Translations under genes and position numbers: made by a program
In this document: piece by piece, positions 15,290 through 23,348 of the stretch
How the letters are laid out: the number at the start of each line of letters is the position of its first letter
Position numbering within the stretch: position 1 is the first letter of the stretch
Source of the DNA: Frigidibacter sp037095735
Lineage (GTDB): Bacteria > Pseudomonadota > Alphaproteobacteria > Rhodobacterales > Rhodobacteraceae
Assembly: GCF_037095735.1 (NCBI RefSeq)
Contig: NZ_JBAWKD010000008.1
Span: 77,251-141,250 of the forward strand
Length of the DNA stretch: 64,000 nucleotides
Direction: 5' to 3'
Notes under the pieces: generated by a model
What the model saw: the letters and a program-made list of their open reading frames with translations, nothing else
Told to the model about the DNA's origin: nothing
Databases searched by the model: none

Positions 15290-16030
15290 TTAGCCCCCGA
15301 TCAGGGGGCTGGCCACCCGGTCATCCTTCAGCGCGACGCCGGTGGCCCGGATCTCGCGCGCCTTGCGGATGAGGAAGGTCAGAAGATCGGTCGCGCGGGC
15401 ATAGTCCAGCCCGCCCCGGCCGTGGATGTTCGACACGCAGTTGCGGCTGCTGTCGGGCGCGCCGACCTTCGGGTCCCAGGTCAGGTAGGCCCCCAGGCTG
15501 TCCGAGACCGAAAGACCCGGGCGCTCTCCGATCAGGACGAGGCAAAGCGGTGCCCCCATCGCCGCCGCGATCTCGTCCCCGATCGCGACCCGCCCCTCGC
15601 GCGCCAGCGCGATCGGCCCGAAGGTCAGCTCGGGCAAGGCCGCATCCAGCGCATCGACCATCGCCGCCGCATGGTTCGTCACCGCGAAGGCCGACAGCCC
15701 GTCGGCGATCACCACCGCCAGATCGGGGCGCGTGCAGGGAATGCGCGCGAGGCTGTCTTCCGACAGGCGACGGCCCAGATCGGGGCGGCGGATGTAGGTG
15801 TCGCGGTCAGGCGCGCGGCTGTGCAGCTCGATCACCTCGCGCGCGCCCAGACCTGCGCGCAGCGCGGCCCAGTCGACCGGCTGGCGGATCGCGTCGCGCG
15901 CCTTCGCATGGCTCAGCTGGAAGTCGAGCACCGAGGCCAGCGGCGCCGCCCCGCCCCGCGCATCAAGACGCACCCGCGCAGGGGTCAGCAGGCGCAGTTT
16001 CGGCAGGAAGTCCGGAACATCGCCGCTCAT
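15290..16030 (-). CDS. eutC: Ethanolamine ammonia-lyase, small subunit
   Basis: The 246-residue protein has the EutC hallmarks: 'LDFQLSHAKARDAI' near the N-terminus, 'RDTYIRRPDLGRRLSE', 'VVIADGLSAFAVTNHAA', 'LIGERPGLSVSDSLGAYLTW' and 'SRNCVSNIHGRGGL'. With EutB it forms the adenosylcobalamin-dependent enzyme that turns ethanolamine into acetaldehyde and ammonia. The start overlaps the eutB stop by 4 nt (ATGA), as expected for co-translated subunits. It is the last gene of the catabolic operon. No targeting sequence for a microcompartment is obvious and no shell genes are nearby. Confidence 0.95.
   Translation of the reverse strand: MSGDVPDFLPKLRLLTPARVRLDARGGAAPLASVLDFQLSHAKARDAIRQPVDWAALRAGLGAREVIELHSRAPDRDTYIRRPDLGRRLSEDSLARIPCTRPDLAVVIADGLSAFAVTNHAAAMVDALDAALPELTFGPIALAREGRVAIGDEIAAAMGAPLCLVLIGERPGLSVSDSLGAYLTWDPKVGAPDSSRNCVSNIHGRGGLDYARATDLLTFLIRKAREIRATGVALKDDRVASPLIGG
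15292..15310. terminator. Stem-loop between EPS operon and eutC 3' ends
   Basis: A perfect 7-bp stem AGCCCCC/GGGGGCT with a 5-nt loop begins seven bases after the GT4 stop. It also overlaps the last codons of eutC on the other strand. There is no clear T-run, so it is only a possible shared terminator for the two convergent operons. Confidence 0.35.
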
Positions 16031-17415
16031 GCCGACAGCCCCATCCGCCGGGCGAGCCCGCCCAGATCCGGCAGCGCCCGCGGGCCGCCGGCCCCGCCGC
16101 CAAGCTGCATCTTCTGCAGCCAGGCTTCGAATTCCGGCGCGGGGCGCAGGCCGAAGGTGCGGCGCAGCCAGGCCGCGTCCTCGAAGGCGAGGCTCTGGTA
16201 GCTCAGCATCACGTCGTCAGCGCCGGGGACGCAGATCACGAAGTTCACGCCCGCCGCCGCCAGCAGCGTCATCAGTGTGTCCATGTCGTCCTGATCGGCC
16301 TCGACATGGTTGGTGTAGCAGACATCCACCCCCATCGGCAGGCCAAGCAGCTTGCCGCAGAAATGATCCTCGAGCCCGGCGCGGATCACCTGCTTGCCGT
16401 CATAGAGATACTCGGGCCCGATGAAGCCCACGACCGTGTTCACGAGGAACGGATCGAAGGCGCGGGCGACGCCATAGGCGCGGCATTCCAGCGTCTGCTG
16501 GTCGACGCCGTGATGGGCATCGGCCGACAGCGGTGCGCCCTGCCCGGTCTCGAAATACATCACGTTCCGGCCGACGGTGCCGCGGTTCAGCGCGCGCGCA
16601 GCCTCGTTCGCCTCGCCCAGCACCGCAAGATCGACGCCGAAACCGCGGTTCGCGGCCTCGGTCCCGGCGATCGACTGGAAGGGCAGGTCGACCGGCCCGC
16701 CGGCCTCGATGATGCGCAGCGTGTTGGTGACATGGGTCAGCACGCAGCTTTGCATCGGCATGTCGAATTCCTGCCGCAGCCCGTCGAGCGCCTTCAGGAT
16801 CTCGGTGCAGTTGCCGATGTTGTCCGAGGCCGGGTTGATCCCGATCACCGCGTCGCCGGTGCCCTGCAACAGCCCGTCCAGAACCGCGACCGCGATCCCG
16901 CGCAGGTCGTCCGCCGGGTGGTTCGGCTGCAGCCGCGTGGACAGGTGCCCCTTCAGCCCCAGCGTGGTGCGGAAGCGCGAGACGACCTCGGCCTTGCGGG
17001 CGACGCCGATCAGGTCCTGGTTGCGCATCAGCTTCGACACCGCCGCCACCATCTCGGGCGTGAGCCCGCGCGCAATCCGGGCAAGCGTGCGGGCATCGGC
17101 GGCGTCGGACAGGAGCCAGTCGCGCAGGCCCCCCACCGTCATCGCCGCGACCGGGGCGTGGGCCGTGGCATCATGGCCGTCGAGGATCAGCCGCGTGACC
17201 TCGTCCGTCTCGTAGGGGACGACGACCTCGCTCAGGAACTCGGACAGCGGCAGGTCGGCCAGCGCATAGCGGGCGGCGACGCGATGCGCCTCGGTCTCGG
17301 CGGCCAGCCCCGCCAGCTCGTCGCCCGAGCGGCGCGGGGTCGCGGCGGCCATCAGCGCGGCGAGGCTGTCGAAGCGGAAGGTCTCGCCGCCGGCGATGGC
17401 GCGATAGGCAGGCAT
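16027..17415 (-). CDS. eutB: Ethanolamine ammonia-lyase, large subunit
   Basis: The 462-residue protein matches full-length EutB. Recognisable stretches are 'ARGLTPEMVAAVSKLMRNQD', 'AVIGINPASDN', 'MYFETGQGAPLSADAHHGVD', 'CRAYGVARAFDPFLVNTVVG' and 'VCYTNHVEADQDDM', which line the catalytic TIM barrel. It is the catalytic subunit of the B12-dependent ethanolamine ammonia-lyase and is cytoplasmic. GAGGAG precedes the ATG by about 6 nt, within an 11-nt gap after the kinase-like gene. The reactivating factor EutA is not encoded in the window. Confidence 0.96.
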   Translation of the reverse strand: MPAYRAIAGGETFRFDSLAALMAAATPRRSGDELAGLAAETEAHRVAARYALADLPLSEFLSEVVVPYETDEVTRLILDGHDATAHAPVAAMTVGGLRDWLLSDAADARTLARIARGLTPEMVAAVSKLMRNQDLIGVARKAEVVSRFRTTLGLKGHLSTRLQPNHPADDLRGIAVAVLDGLLQGTGDAVIGINPASDNIGNCTEILKALDGLRQEFDMPMQSCVLTHVTNTLRIIEAGGPVDLPFQSIAGTEAANRGFGVDLAVLGEANEAARALNRGTVGRNVMYFETGQGAPLSADAHHGVDQQTLECRAYGVARAFDPFLVNTVVGFIGPEYLYDGKQVIRAGLEDHFCGKLLGLPMGVDVCYTNHVEADQDDMDTLMTLLAAAGVNFVICVPGADDVMLSYQSLAFEDAAWLRRTFGLRPAPEFEAWLQKMQLGGGAGGPRALPDLGGLARRMGLSA

Positions 17416-17425
17416 GGCTGTCTCC

Positions 17426-18361
17426 TCAGGCGTTGCGCAGATGCGTGGCCCAGGACGGGTCGCCCGTGATCGTGCGGAACCGCATCAGCTTCCACATCCC
17501 ATACTTGTGGAAGTCGAAGTCAAGATGCGAGACCTTCAGCTGCACCATCGACCACGCAGCCCATTTCACGTCGGCCAGCGCCTTGTGAATGGTCACCCGC
17601 GCCACAAGCTGCGGCGTGACGCGACCGAAATACTCCTCGATCAGTTCGGCCTCCTGCTCGGGGGTGAAGAACATCTCGCCGAACCAGATGCCCAGATCGT
17701 AGCACCGGTCGTTCATCGAGGCGTATTCGTAATCGATCAGCATCACCGAGCCGTCGGCGCCGATCATGAAGTTCCCCGGCATCGGGTCGTTGAACGAGGG
17801 CACGAGGTCGAGGCCGGAGGCCATCAGCGCCTGCCGCGCCATGCGGTCGTTCAGCGCGATCCAGTCCGCGTCGCGCGGCTGCGGCGCGCCCAGCATCGCC
17901 ATCTGCCCGTGATGCTCGTCGATCATGTCGAAGACCGTCTTCGTCAGGCCCAGCGCCGGCAGGGCATGCATCCTCCGGTAGGCCGCGATCGCCGCCACCC
18001 GCTTGTCGCGTTCGGCGAAGTCGGAATGGGTCGAGGGGCGGCGGTCGGGGATGAAGTCGTTGATCTCGATCCCGCGGTGGGCGAGATCGTCATAGACCAT
18101 CGGCCCCAGCCCGGCGGCCGCGGCCTTCTTCGAGGCATCCATCGCCGCGACCCGGTCAATGAACATCTCGGTGCCGTTGCCCGGCAGCTTGACGAAATAC
18201 TCCGCCCCCGCTGCAAGTCTGACGCGCCAGTTCGAATTCGAGATCCCGCCCGAGACCGGGGCATAGCGCGCGCCCTGCCCGCCCGCGAACAGCGGCGCCT
18301 CGAGGATCGCGGCTTCCAGCGCGGCTTCTTCGGCTGCCGCGGCCTGACCGAGCGTCTTCAT
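17426..18361 (-). CDS. Choline/ethanolamine-kinase-like phosphotransferase (APH fold)
   Basis: The 311-residue protein belongs to the aminoglycoside-phosphotransferase/choline-kinase superfamily. It has a nucleotide-loop region 'PVSGGISNSNWRVRL', the conserved lysine in 'YFVKLPG', the catalytic-loop motif 'SFNDPMPGNFMI' and the metal-binding 'VMLIDYEYASMNDRCYDLGI'. This last motif, with D-Y-E, resembles choline/ethanolamine kinases (LicA-like) more than antibiotic kinases. The His of the usual HxD loop is Asn here. It could phosphorylate an amino-alcohol substrate in the pathway that ends in EutBC, but the substrate is not deducible. The ATG overlaps the stop of the next upstream gene by 4 nt. 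Confidence 0.82.
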   Translation of the reverse strand: MKTLGQAAAAEEAALEAAILEAPLFAGGQGARYAPVSGGISNSNWRVRLAAGAEYFVKLPGNGTEMFIDRVAAMDASKKAAAAGLGPMVYDDLAHRGIEINDFIPDRRPSTHSDFAERDKRVAAIAAYRRMHALPALGLTKTVFDMIDEHHGQMAMLGAPQPRDADWIALNDRMARQALMASGLDLVPSFNDPMPGNFMIGADGSVMLIDYEYASMNDRCYDLGIWFGEMFFTPEQEAELIEEYFGRVTPQLVARVTIHKALADVKWAAWSMVQLKVSHLDFDFHKYGMWKLMRFRTITGDPSWATHLRNA

Positions 18362-19323
18362 GCCTGCCCCCCGGCGCTGCGCACCTTCTCTTCGAACTGC
18401 GGATGGCGCAGGCCAAGGCGCGCGCGCATGATCCGCCATTCGGAATATTTCAGCCACTCCACCGCCCCGCGGACCGAGCCCACGCCGCTGACCCGCGCCC
18501 AGAGGCAGTGCATCACGTCGTCGACGATCGACCAGAGCCGCGCCCGCGCGAAGCCCGCCGGCTCGAAGGCACCCATGTAGGCGGCGGCAGGGGCGATCAT
18601 GTCGGCCTCGAAATCGGTGATCTCGGCCAGCAGGACCCCAAGGTCGTACATCGGGTCGTTCTGCCCGGCCCGGTCGAAATCGACCAGCAGCACCGCGGCA
18701 TCGGGCCCGACCAGCAGGTTCGAGGCAGAACCGTCGTTGCGGCAGGGCACCGTCGGCGCGGCCGCCAGCGGCGCGCGCAGCGGTTCGAGCAGCGCCATGA
18801 CCCAGCCGATGTCCTGCGGCAGCGCCACGCCCGACGCGCGCGCCCGGTCCAGAAGCGCGTCGATCTGCGCGAAGGCGTCGAAACGCGTGCCCAGCGCCGG
18901 CAGCGCATGCAGGCGGCGCAGCGCGGCCAGCACCGCGCCGACCACCGCCGGGTCCTGCAGGTGCGACTGCCGCGCCGCGGTCCAGGCGGTGCCGGGATCG
19001 CGCATCAGGATCGCCCCCTCTGCCGCGTCCGACCACAGCACCTCGGGCGCGATGCCTTCGGCCCCGGCGGCGGTGGCCAGCGCCATCGCCGCCGTCAGGT
19101 CGAAGCCCGTGCGCATCTCGGGATGCATCACCTTCAGGAACAGCGGCCCCTCGGGCGCATCGATCCGCAAGCTGCGGCTTTCCAGCGCCAGATAGCTGGG
19201 CGAGGCCAGCGCGGCGGGTCCGGCCACCGCCGGCGCCGCCGCCAGATCGGGCCGGGCGCCGGCGAGACAGACGGCGAGCGCCGCGTCCGAGACGAGCGCC
19301 CCGGTTATCCGGCCACCGCTCAT
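18358..19323 (-). CDS. Second APH-fold phosphotransferase
   Basis: This 321-residue protein is a distant paralogue of its downstream neighbour. It has 'FLKVMHPEM' (likely ATP-binding Lys), the catalytic-loop motif 'CRNDGSASNLLV' and the metal-binding motif 'VLLVDFDRAGQNDPMYDLGV'. The N-terminal third is Ala-rich and less conserved. Both overlaps (4 nt each side) show strict co-translation with the amidohydrolase and the first kinase. Two different kinases of one fold in tandem suggest either a heteromeric enzyme or two successive substrates. The role is unknown; a choline/ethanolamine-kinase-like activity is the most economical guess. Confidence 0.75.
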   Translation of the reverse strand: MSGGRITGALVSDAALAVCLAGARPDLAAAPAVAGPAALASPSYLALESRSLRIDAPEGPLFLKVMHPEMRTGFDLTAAMALATAAGAEGIAPEVLWSDAAEGAILMRDPGTAWTAARQSHLQDPAVVGAVLAALRRLHALPALGTRFDAFAQIDALLDRARASGVALPQDIGWVMALLEPLRAPLAAAPTVPCRNDGSASNLLVGPDAAVLLVDFDRAGQNDPMYDLGVLLAEITDFEADMIAPAAAYMGAFEPAGFARARLWSIVDDVMHCLWARVSGVGSVRGAVEWLKYSEWRIMRARLGLRHPQFEEKVRSAGGQA

Positions 19324-20600
19324 CCTGCCACCGCGCGGTCCAGATCCGCCTTGGCCACGTCGATGCGGCGGATCATCTCGACCAGCACGTTGCCGCCGGC
19401 CGCCAGATCCTCGGGCGAGGTGTATTCGTCGTAGCGATGGATCACGCCGCCGACGCTGGGCACGGCGACCACGATCGCCGGGCAGCGGGTCAGCACCGGG
19501 ATCGCGTCATGGCCGCCGATGGTGTCGATGCGGATCCGCGGCAGGCCGAAGCCGTCTGCCGCCTCTTCCGCCAGCTGCACCAGCCGCGCGTCGAACCGGC
19601 CCGCGGGCCGGCGGTCGATCGAGACGATCTCGCCCGTGACCGCGGCCTTCTCCATCAGCGCCGGCAGCGCCGCCTTCAACCCGGCCTCGGCCCAGTCGAG
19701 CGTCGCGGCCTCGGGCGCGCGCAGCTCTCCGAAGAGGATCGCCTTGCCCGGCACGATGTTGGGCGAGTTCGGCGAGATGTCGACGCGCGCGACCGAGGTG
19801 TAGAGCGTGTCGGGCGCGGTGTCGGCGAGGCGCTTCACCTCGGCGATGATGTAGGCCGCGCCCAGCACCGCGTCGTGGCGGTCCTCCATCGGGGTGGGGC
19901 CGGTGTGGTTCTGCTGGCCGGTGACTTCCATGCGCACCTTCAGCGCGCCCCAGTGGCGGATGAAGGGTGCGATGCGGGCCCCGGCCTTCTCCATCTTGTC
20001 GTCACCCTCGATGTGGATCTCGAGATAGACATCCGGGATCCCGACGACGTCGGTCCCGGCATAGCCGGTGCGCTTCAGTTCGTCGCCGACGCTGCGCCCC
20101 TCGCGGTCGCAGCGCGCCAGCGCGAAATCAAGCTCGAGCTGCCCGGCGAAGACGGAAGAGCCCAGCAGCGAGGGCTGGAACCGCGCGCCCTCCTCACTCA
20201 TCCAGTCGGCGATGACGAAGGTGCAGTTCGGCGCGGTTCCGCGGGCGGTGCAGTCGGCGCGGTAGCTTTCGATCGCGGCCAGCGCCGCCATCACCCCATA
20301 GGCCCCGTCGAAGCGCCCGGCCAACGGCTGGCTGTCGATATGCGAGCCGATCATGATCACCGGCGCGTCGGGACCGGCCAGCTCGATCCGGCCGAAGAGG
20401 TTGCCGATGGCATCGACCAGCACCGTGTAGCCCTTGGCGCGCATCTCGTCGGCGAACCATTTGCGGGCGTCGCGGTGCTCGTCGGTCAGGGCCATGCGGT
20501 CGACGCCGCCCATCGGGGTCGCGCCGAAGTCCGAAACGCGCTGCATCAGCGTCTCGAAGAAGGCGGCATCGAAGGCGGGGCGGATCAGGGTGTCAGGCAT
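19320..20600 (-). CDS. M20-family Zn-dependent amidohydrolase (N-carbamoyl-amino-acid hydrolase type)
   Basis: The 426-residue protein has the M20/AmaB-HyuC layout: 'MIGSHIDSQPLAGRFDGAYG' (first metal ligands), 'DWMSEEGARFQPSLLGSSVF' (catalytic Glu), 'ITGQQNHTGPTPM'-like dimerisation-domain residues, and 'IGGHDAIPVLTRCPAIVVAV' with a final 'HRYDEYTS' where the family has the last His ligand. In close homologues such as HyuC or allantoate amidohydrolase the third ligand motif reads HIEQGP; here it is 'HIEGDDKMEKAG', so the substrate pocket differs. It should cleave an amide or ureido bond in the cytoplasm. In this operon it may release ethanolamine or an amine from an imported conjugate. Confidence 0.85.
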   Translation of the reverse strand: MPDTLIRPAFDAAFFETLMQRVSDFGATPMGGVDRMALTDEHRDARKWFADEMRAKGYTVLVDAIGNLFGRIELAGPDAPVIMIGSHIDSQPLAGRFDGAYGVMAALAAIESYRADCTARGTAPNCTFVIADWMSEEGARFQPSLLGSSVFAGQLELDFALARCDREGRSVGDELKRTGYAGTDVVGIPDVYLEIHIEGDDKMEKAGARIAPFIRHWGALKVRMEVTGQQNHTGPTPMEDRHDAVLGAAYIIAEVKRLADTAPDTLYTSVARVDISPNSPNIVPGKAILFGELRAPEAATLDWAEAGLKAALPALMEKAAVTGEIVSIDRRPAGRFDARLVQLAEEAADGFGLPRIRIDTIGGHDAIPVLTRCPAIVVAVPSVGGVIHRYDEYTSPEDLAAGGNVLVEMIRRIDVAKADLDRAVAG

Positions 20601-22437
20601 CGGTCGTCTCCGGCGTCGTCGCGGTCAGGCCGGTAAAATCCGGCGCGGGGGTCAGGAAGCAGGCGGCCAGCGCACGCCCGCCGCGGGTGGTGAGGCCCGG
20701 GTTCTCGGTCCGGCAGCGCGCGAAGGCCTGCGGGCAGCGGCTGGCGAAGGCGCAGCCCGGCGGCAGGTCGATCGGGCTTGCCGGCTCGCCTTCCAGCAGG
20801 CAGTCCTTCGGGTCATAGCGCCGGGTCTCGAGCGTCGGCGCGGCGGACAGCAGCGCGCGGCTGTAGGGATGGCCCGGGTCGAAGAACAGCCGCTCGTTCG
20901 GGGCGACCTCGACCGTCTCGCCCAGATACATCACCGCGATGCGCGAACAGACGCGCCGCACCATCGCCAGATCGTGCGAGATGAAGATGTAGGTGAAGCC
21001 ATGCTGGGCCTGCAGCTTCTCGAACAGGTCCAGCAACTTGCCCTGCTCGGTCTGGTCCAGCGCCGACAGCGTCTCGTCCATGATCAGAAGCCGCGGTTCA
21101 AGCACCATCGCCCGCCCCACGTTCAGCCGCTGGCGCTGCCCTGCCGACAGGCCGGTCGGCAGCTCGTCATACAGGGCCTCGGGCAGGCCGACCTCGTGCA
21201 TCACCGCCCGCGCCCGCTCGCGCCGCTCGGCCCGGTTGCCGATGCTGTGGATCTTCAGCGGCTCTTCCAAAATCGCGCCGATCGAGCTTTGCGGCGGCAG
21301 CGAGCCGTAGGGGTCCTGCAGCACCAGCTGGAAGCGGCGGCGCAGGGCGCGCAGCCGCGCGGGGCTGGCCGACCCGACGTCCTCGCCCTCGAACAGGATC
21401 TTGCCGGCATCGGGCCGCTCCAGCCCGGTCAGCAGCCGCATCAGCGAGGACTTGCCGCAGCCCGACTCGCCCACCAGCCCGAAGTTGTCGCCCTGAAAGA
21501 CGTCGAACTCGACATTGCGCACCGCCTGCACGACCGAGGTGCCGCCCTGTGCCCGGTTGCGGGCCGAATAGGACTTGGCCACGCCCTTCACCGACATGAT
21601 CGGACGCGGGGTCTCGCGCTCTTCGGGGCGCGCGGCGGTCGAGGGATCCCAAAGCTTCGGCAGCTCGTTGATCAGCTGGCGGGTGTAGGGATGCGCCGGC
21701 GCGCGGACCAGCGCCTGCGGGGTCTGGCGCTCGACCACCCGCCCGCGGTTCAGGACCAGCACCTCGTCCGAGGCGTCGCAGGCCACCGGCAGCGACGAGC
21801 AGATGAACAGCACCGCCGTGTCGAAGCTGGTGGTCAGCTCGCGCATCAGCTTGAGGATCTGCGCGGCCACCGTCACGTCGAGCGGCTGGGTGATGTTGTC
21901 GGCGATCAGCAGCGCGGGGTCCGAGATCAGCGCGTCGACGATCATCGCGCGCTGCATCATGCCGCCGGAATACTGGAACGGGTATTCGTGGAACCGGGTC
22001 TTGGCCGAGGGGATGCGCACCGCGTCCAGCAGTTCGACCGCCTTCTTCCGTGCGGCCTCGACCGAGGTTTCGGGGCGCACCGCGCGCAGCTTTTCCACCA
22101 ACTGCGCGCCCACCGTCATCGTCGGATCCAGCGCGCCGGCCGGGTTGCCGCCGACATAGGCGATCTCACGCCCGGCAAGGCTGCGGGCATGGGCCGGATC
22201 GGTCAGCAGGTCGCGGCCGCGGAAGCGCACCTGCCCACCGGTCACCGCCAGCGGCGGCGCCAGCCAGCTGGCCAGCGTCTTGGCCAGCACGGTCTTGCCC
22301 GCGCCGCTTTCGCCGATCACCGACAGGATCCGGCACGGAGCGAGGTCGAAGCTGACCTCTTGCAGCACCGGGCGCATCCCGCCCGGGCCGGCAACACCGA
22401 CCGAGAGGTCCGAAACCTGAAGCAGGGCAGTGTCCAT
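20593..22437 (-). CDS. Dipeptide-type ABC transporter, fused double ATP-binding protein
   Basis: The 614-residue protein carries two ABC ATPase domains in one chain, a DppD-DppF fusion. The first has Walker A 'GESGAGKTVLAKTL' and signature 'YSGGMMQRAM'; the second has 'GESGCGKSSLMRLL', signature 'LSAGQRQRLNVGRAM' and 'LLIMDETLSALD'. The C-terminus has the cysteine-containing extension typical of oligopeptide importers ('CAFASRCPQAFARCR'). The first domain has a variant Walker B region, 'DPALLIADNITQPLDV', with Asn-Ile-Thr in place of the usual E-P-T. The first half may therefore be catalytically weak. It powers import through the two permeases encoded upstream and begins one base inside the permease stop. 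Confidence 0.93.
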   Translation of the reverse strand: MDTALLQVSDLSVGVAGPGGMRPVLQEVSFDLAPCRILSVIGESGAGKTVLAKTLASWLAPPLAVTGGQVRFRGRDLLTDPAHARSLAGREIAYVGGNPAGALDPTMTVGAQLVEKLRAVRPETSVEAARKKAVELLDAVRIPSAKTRFHEYPFQYSGGMMQRAMIVDALISDPALLIADNITQPLDVTVAAQILKLMRELTTSFDTAVLFICSSLPVACDASDEVLVLNRGRVVERQTPQALVRAPAHPYTRQLINELPKLWDPSTAARPEERETPRPIMSVKGVAKSYSARNRAQGGTSVVQAVRNVEFDVFQGDNFGLVGESGCGKSSLMRLLTGLERPDAGKILFEGEDVGSASPARLRALRRRFQLVLQDPYGSLPPQSSIGAILEEPLKIHSIGNRAERRERARAVMHEVGLPEALYDELPTGLSAGQRQRLNVGRAMVLEPRLLIMDETLSALDQTEQGKLLDLFEKLQAQHGFTYIFISHDLAMVRRVCSRIAVMYLGETVEVAPNERLFFDPGHPYSRALLSAAPTLETRRYDPKDCLLEGEPASPIDLPPGCAFASRCPQAFARCRTENPGLTTRGGRALAACFLTPAPDFTGLTATTPETTDA

Positions 22438-23348
22438 CAGGCGCCTCCGTAGACCGTGTTGCGGGCGCGTTCGAGCGAGGCACCCATCAGGTTGATGCTG
22501 CCGAGGGTCAGGAACAGGAACACCCCGGGCATGGTGGCGATCCACCAAGCGTTCAGCAGGTATTTCCGGCCATCGGCGATGATGTTGCCGAAGGTCGGCG
22601 TCGGCGGCTGCACGCCAAGGCCGAGAAAGCCCAGCACGCTTTCGAAGATCATCATCCGCGCCACGTCCAGCACCGCGACGAAGGCCATCGGCGGCAGCAC
22701 CAGCGGCAGAAGCAGCAGGAACATGATCCGGAAGTCGGTCGCCCCCAGCACCATCGCGCCGCGGACGTATTCCTTCTTGCGCTCGGCCATGATGGTCGAG
22801 CGCATGACCCGGGCGTAGACCGGCCAGCCGGCCAGCCCCAGCACCAAGATGATCGAGGGGATCGTCGGGCGCGAGACCCCGAGGATGGTGATCGCGAGGA
22901 TGATCATCGGGATCGACAGCTGCGCGTCGGTCAGGCGCATCAGCACCGTGTCGATCGACTTGCCGTAATAGCCCGCGACCAGCCCGATCAGTGCGCCGAC
23001 CGCCAGCATCAGCACGGTGGTCGTCAGCCCGATCAGCAGCGAATAGCGCAGACCGACGAGGCTGCGGGCCAGCATGTCGCGGCCCAGCTGGTCGGTGCCC
23101 AGCGGATGCGCCCATGTCCAGCCCTCGCCCAGGAACACCGGCGGCATCAGCTTGTCGCGGATCGCCATCTTCGTCGGGTCAATGCCGCTCAGCGGCGGGT
23201 AGAGCAGTGCCGCGAACAGCAGCACCAGGAAGACCGCCAGGCCGATACGGAACTCGACCGAGGCGAAGGCCAGCCGCCAGATCCGCGAGGACACGGTCTT
23301 GCCGCGGGCACGGGCGGGCGCAGTGGATGCGAGATCGATGCTGGTCAT
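22437..23348 (-). CDS. ABC transporter permease (DppC-like)
   Basis: The 303-residue protein starts with a cytoplasmic basic stretch, then an N-terminal membrane segment ('FRIGLAVFLVLLFAALLYPP'), a periplasmic loop and the OppC/DppC permease domain with five more segments. It contains 'HPLGTDQLGRDMLARSLVGL' and the EAA-type coupling helix 'GAMVLGATDFRIMFLLLLP'. It pairs with the DppB-like permease, whose stop it overlaps (23348). The C-terminal 'LGFLGLGVQPPTPTFG' is a family hallmark. The substrate class is set by the binding protein, not by this subunit. Confidence 0.93.
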   Translation of the reverse strand: MTSIDLASTAPARARGKTVSSRIWRLAFASVEFRIGLAVFLVLLFAALLYPPLSGIDPTKMAIRDKLMPPVFLGEGWTWAHPLGTDQLGRDMLARSLVGLRYSLLIGLTTTVLMLAVGALIGLVAGYYGKSIDTVLMRLTDAQLSIPMIILAITILGVSRPTIPSIILVLGLAGWPVYARVMRSTIMAERKKEYVRGAMVLGATDFRIMFLLLLPLVLPPMAFVAVLDVARMMIFESVLGFLGLGVQPPTPTFGNIIADGRKYLLNAWWIATMPGVFLFLTLGSINLMGASLERARNTVYGGA

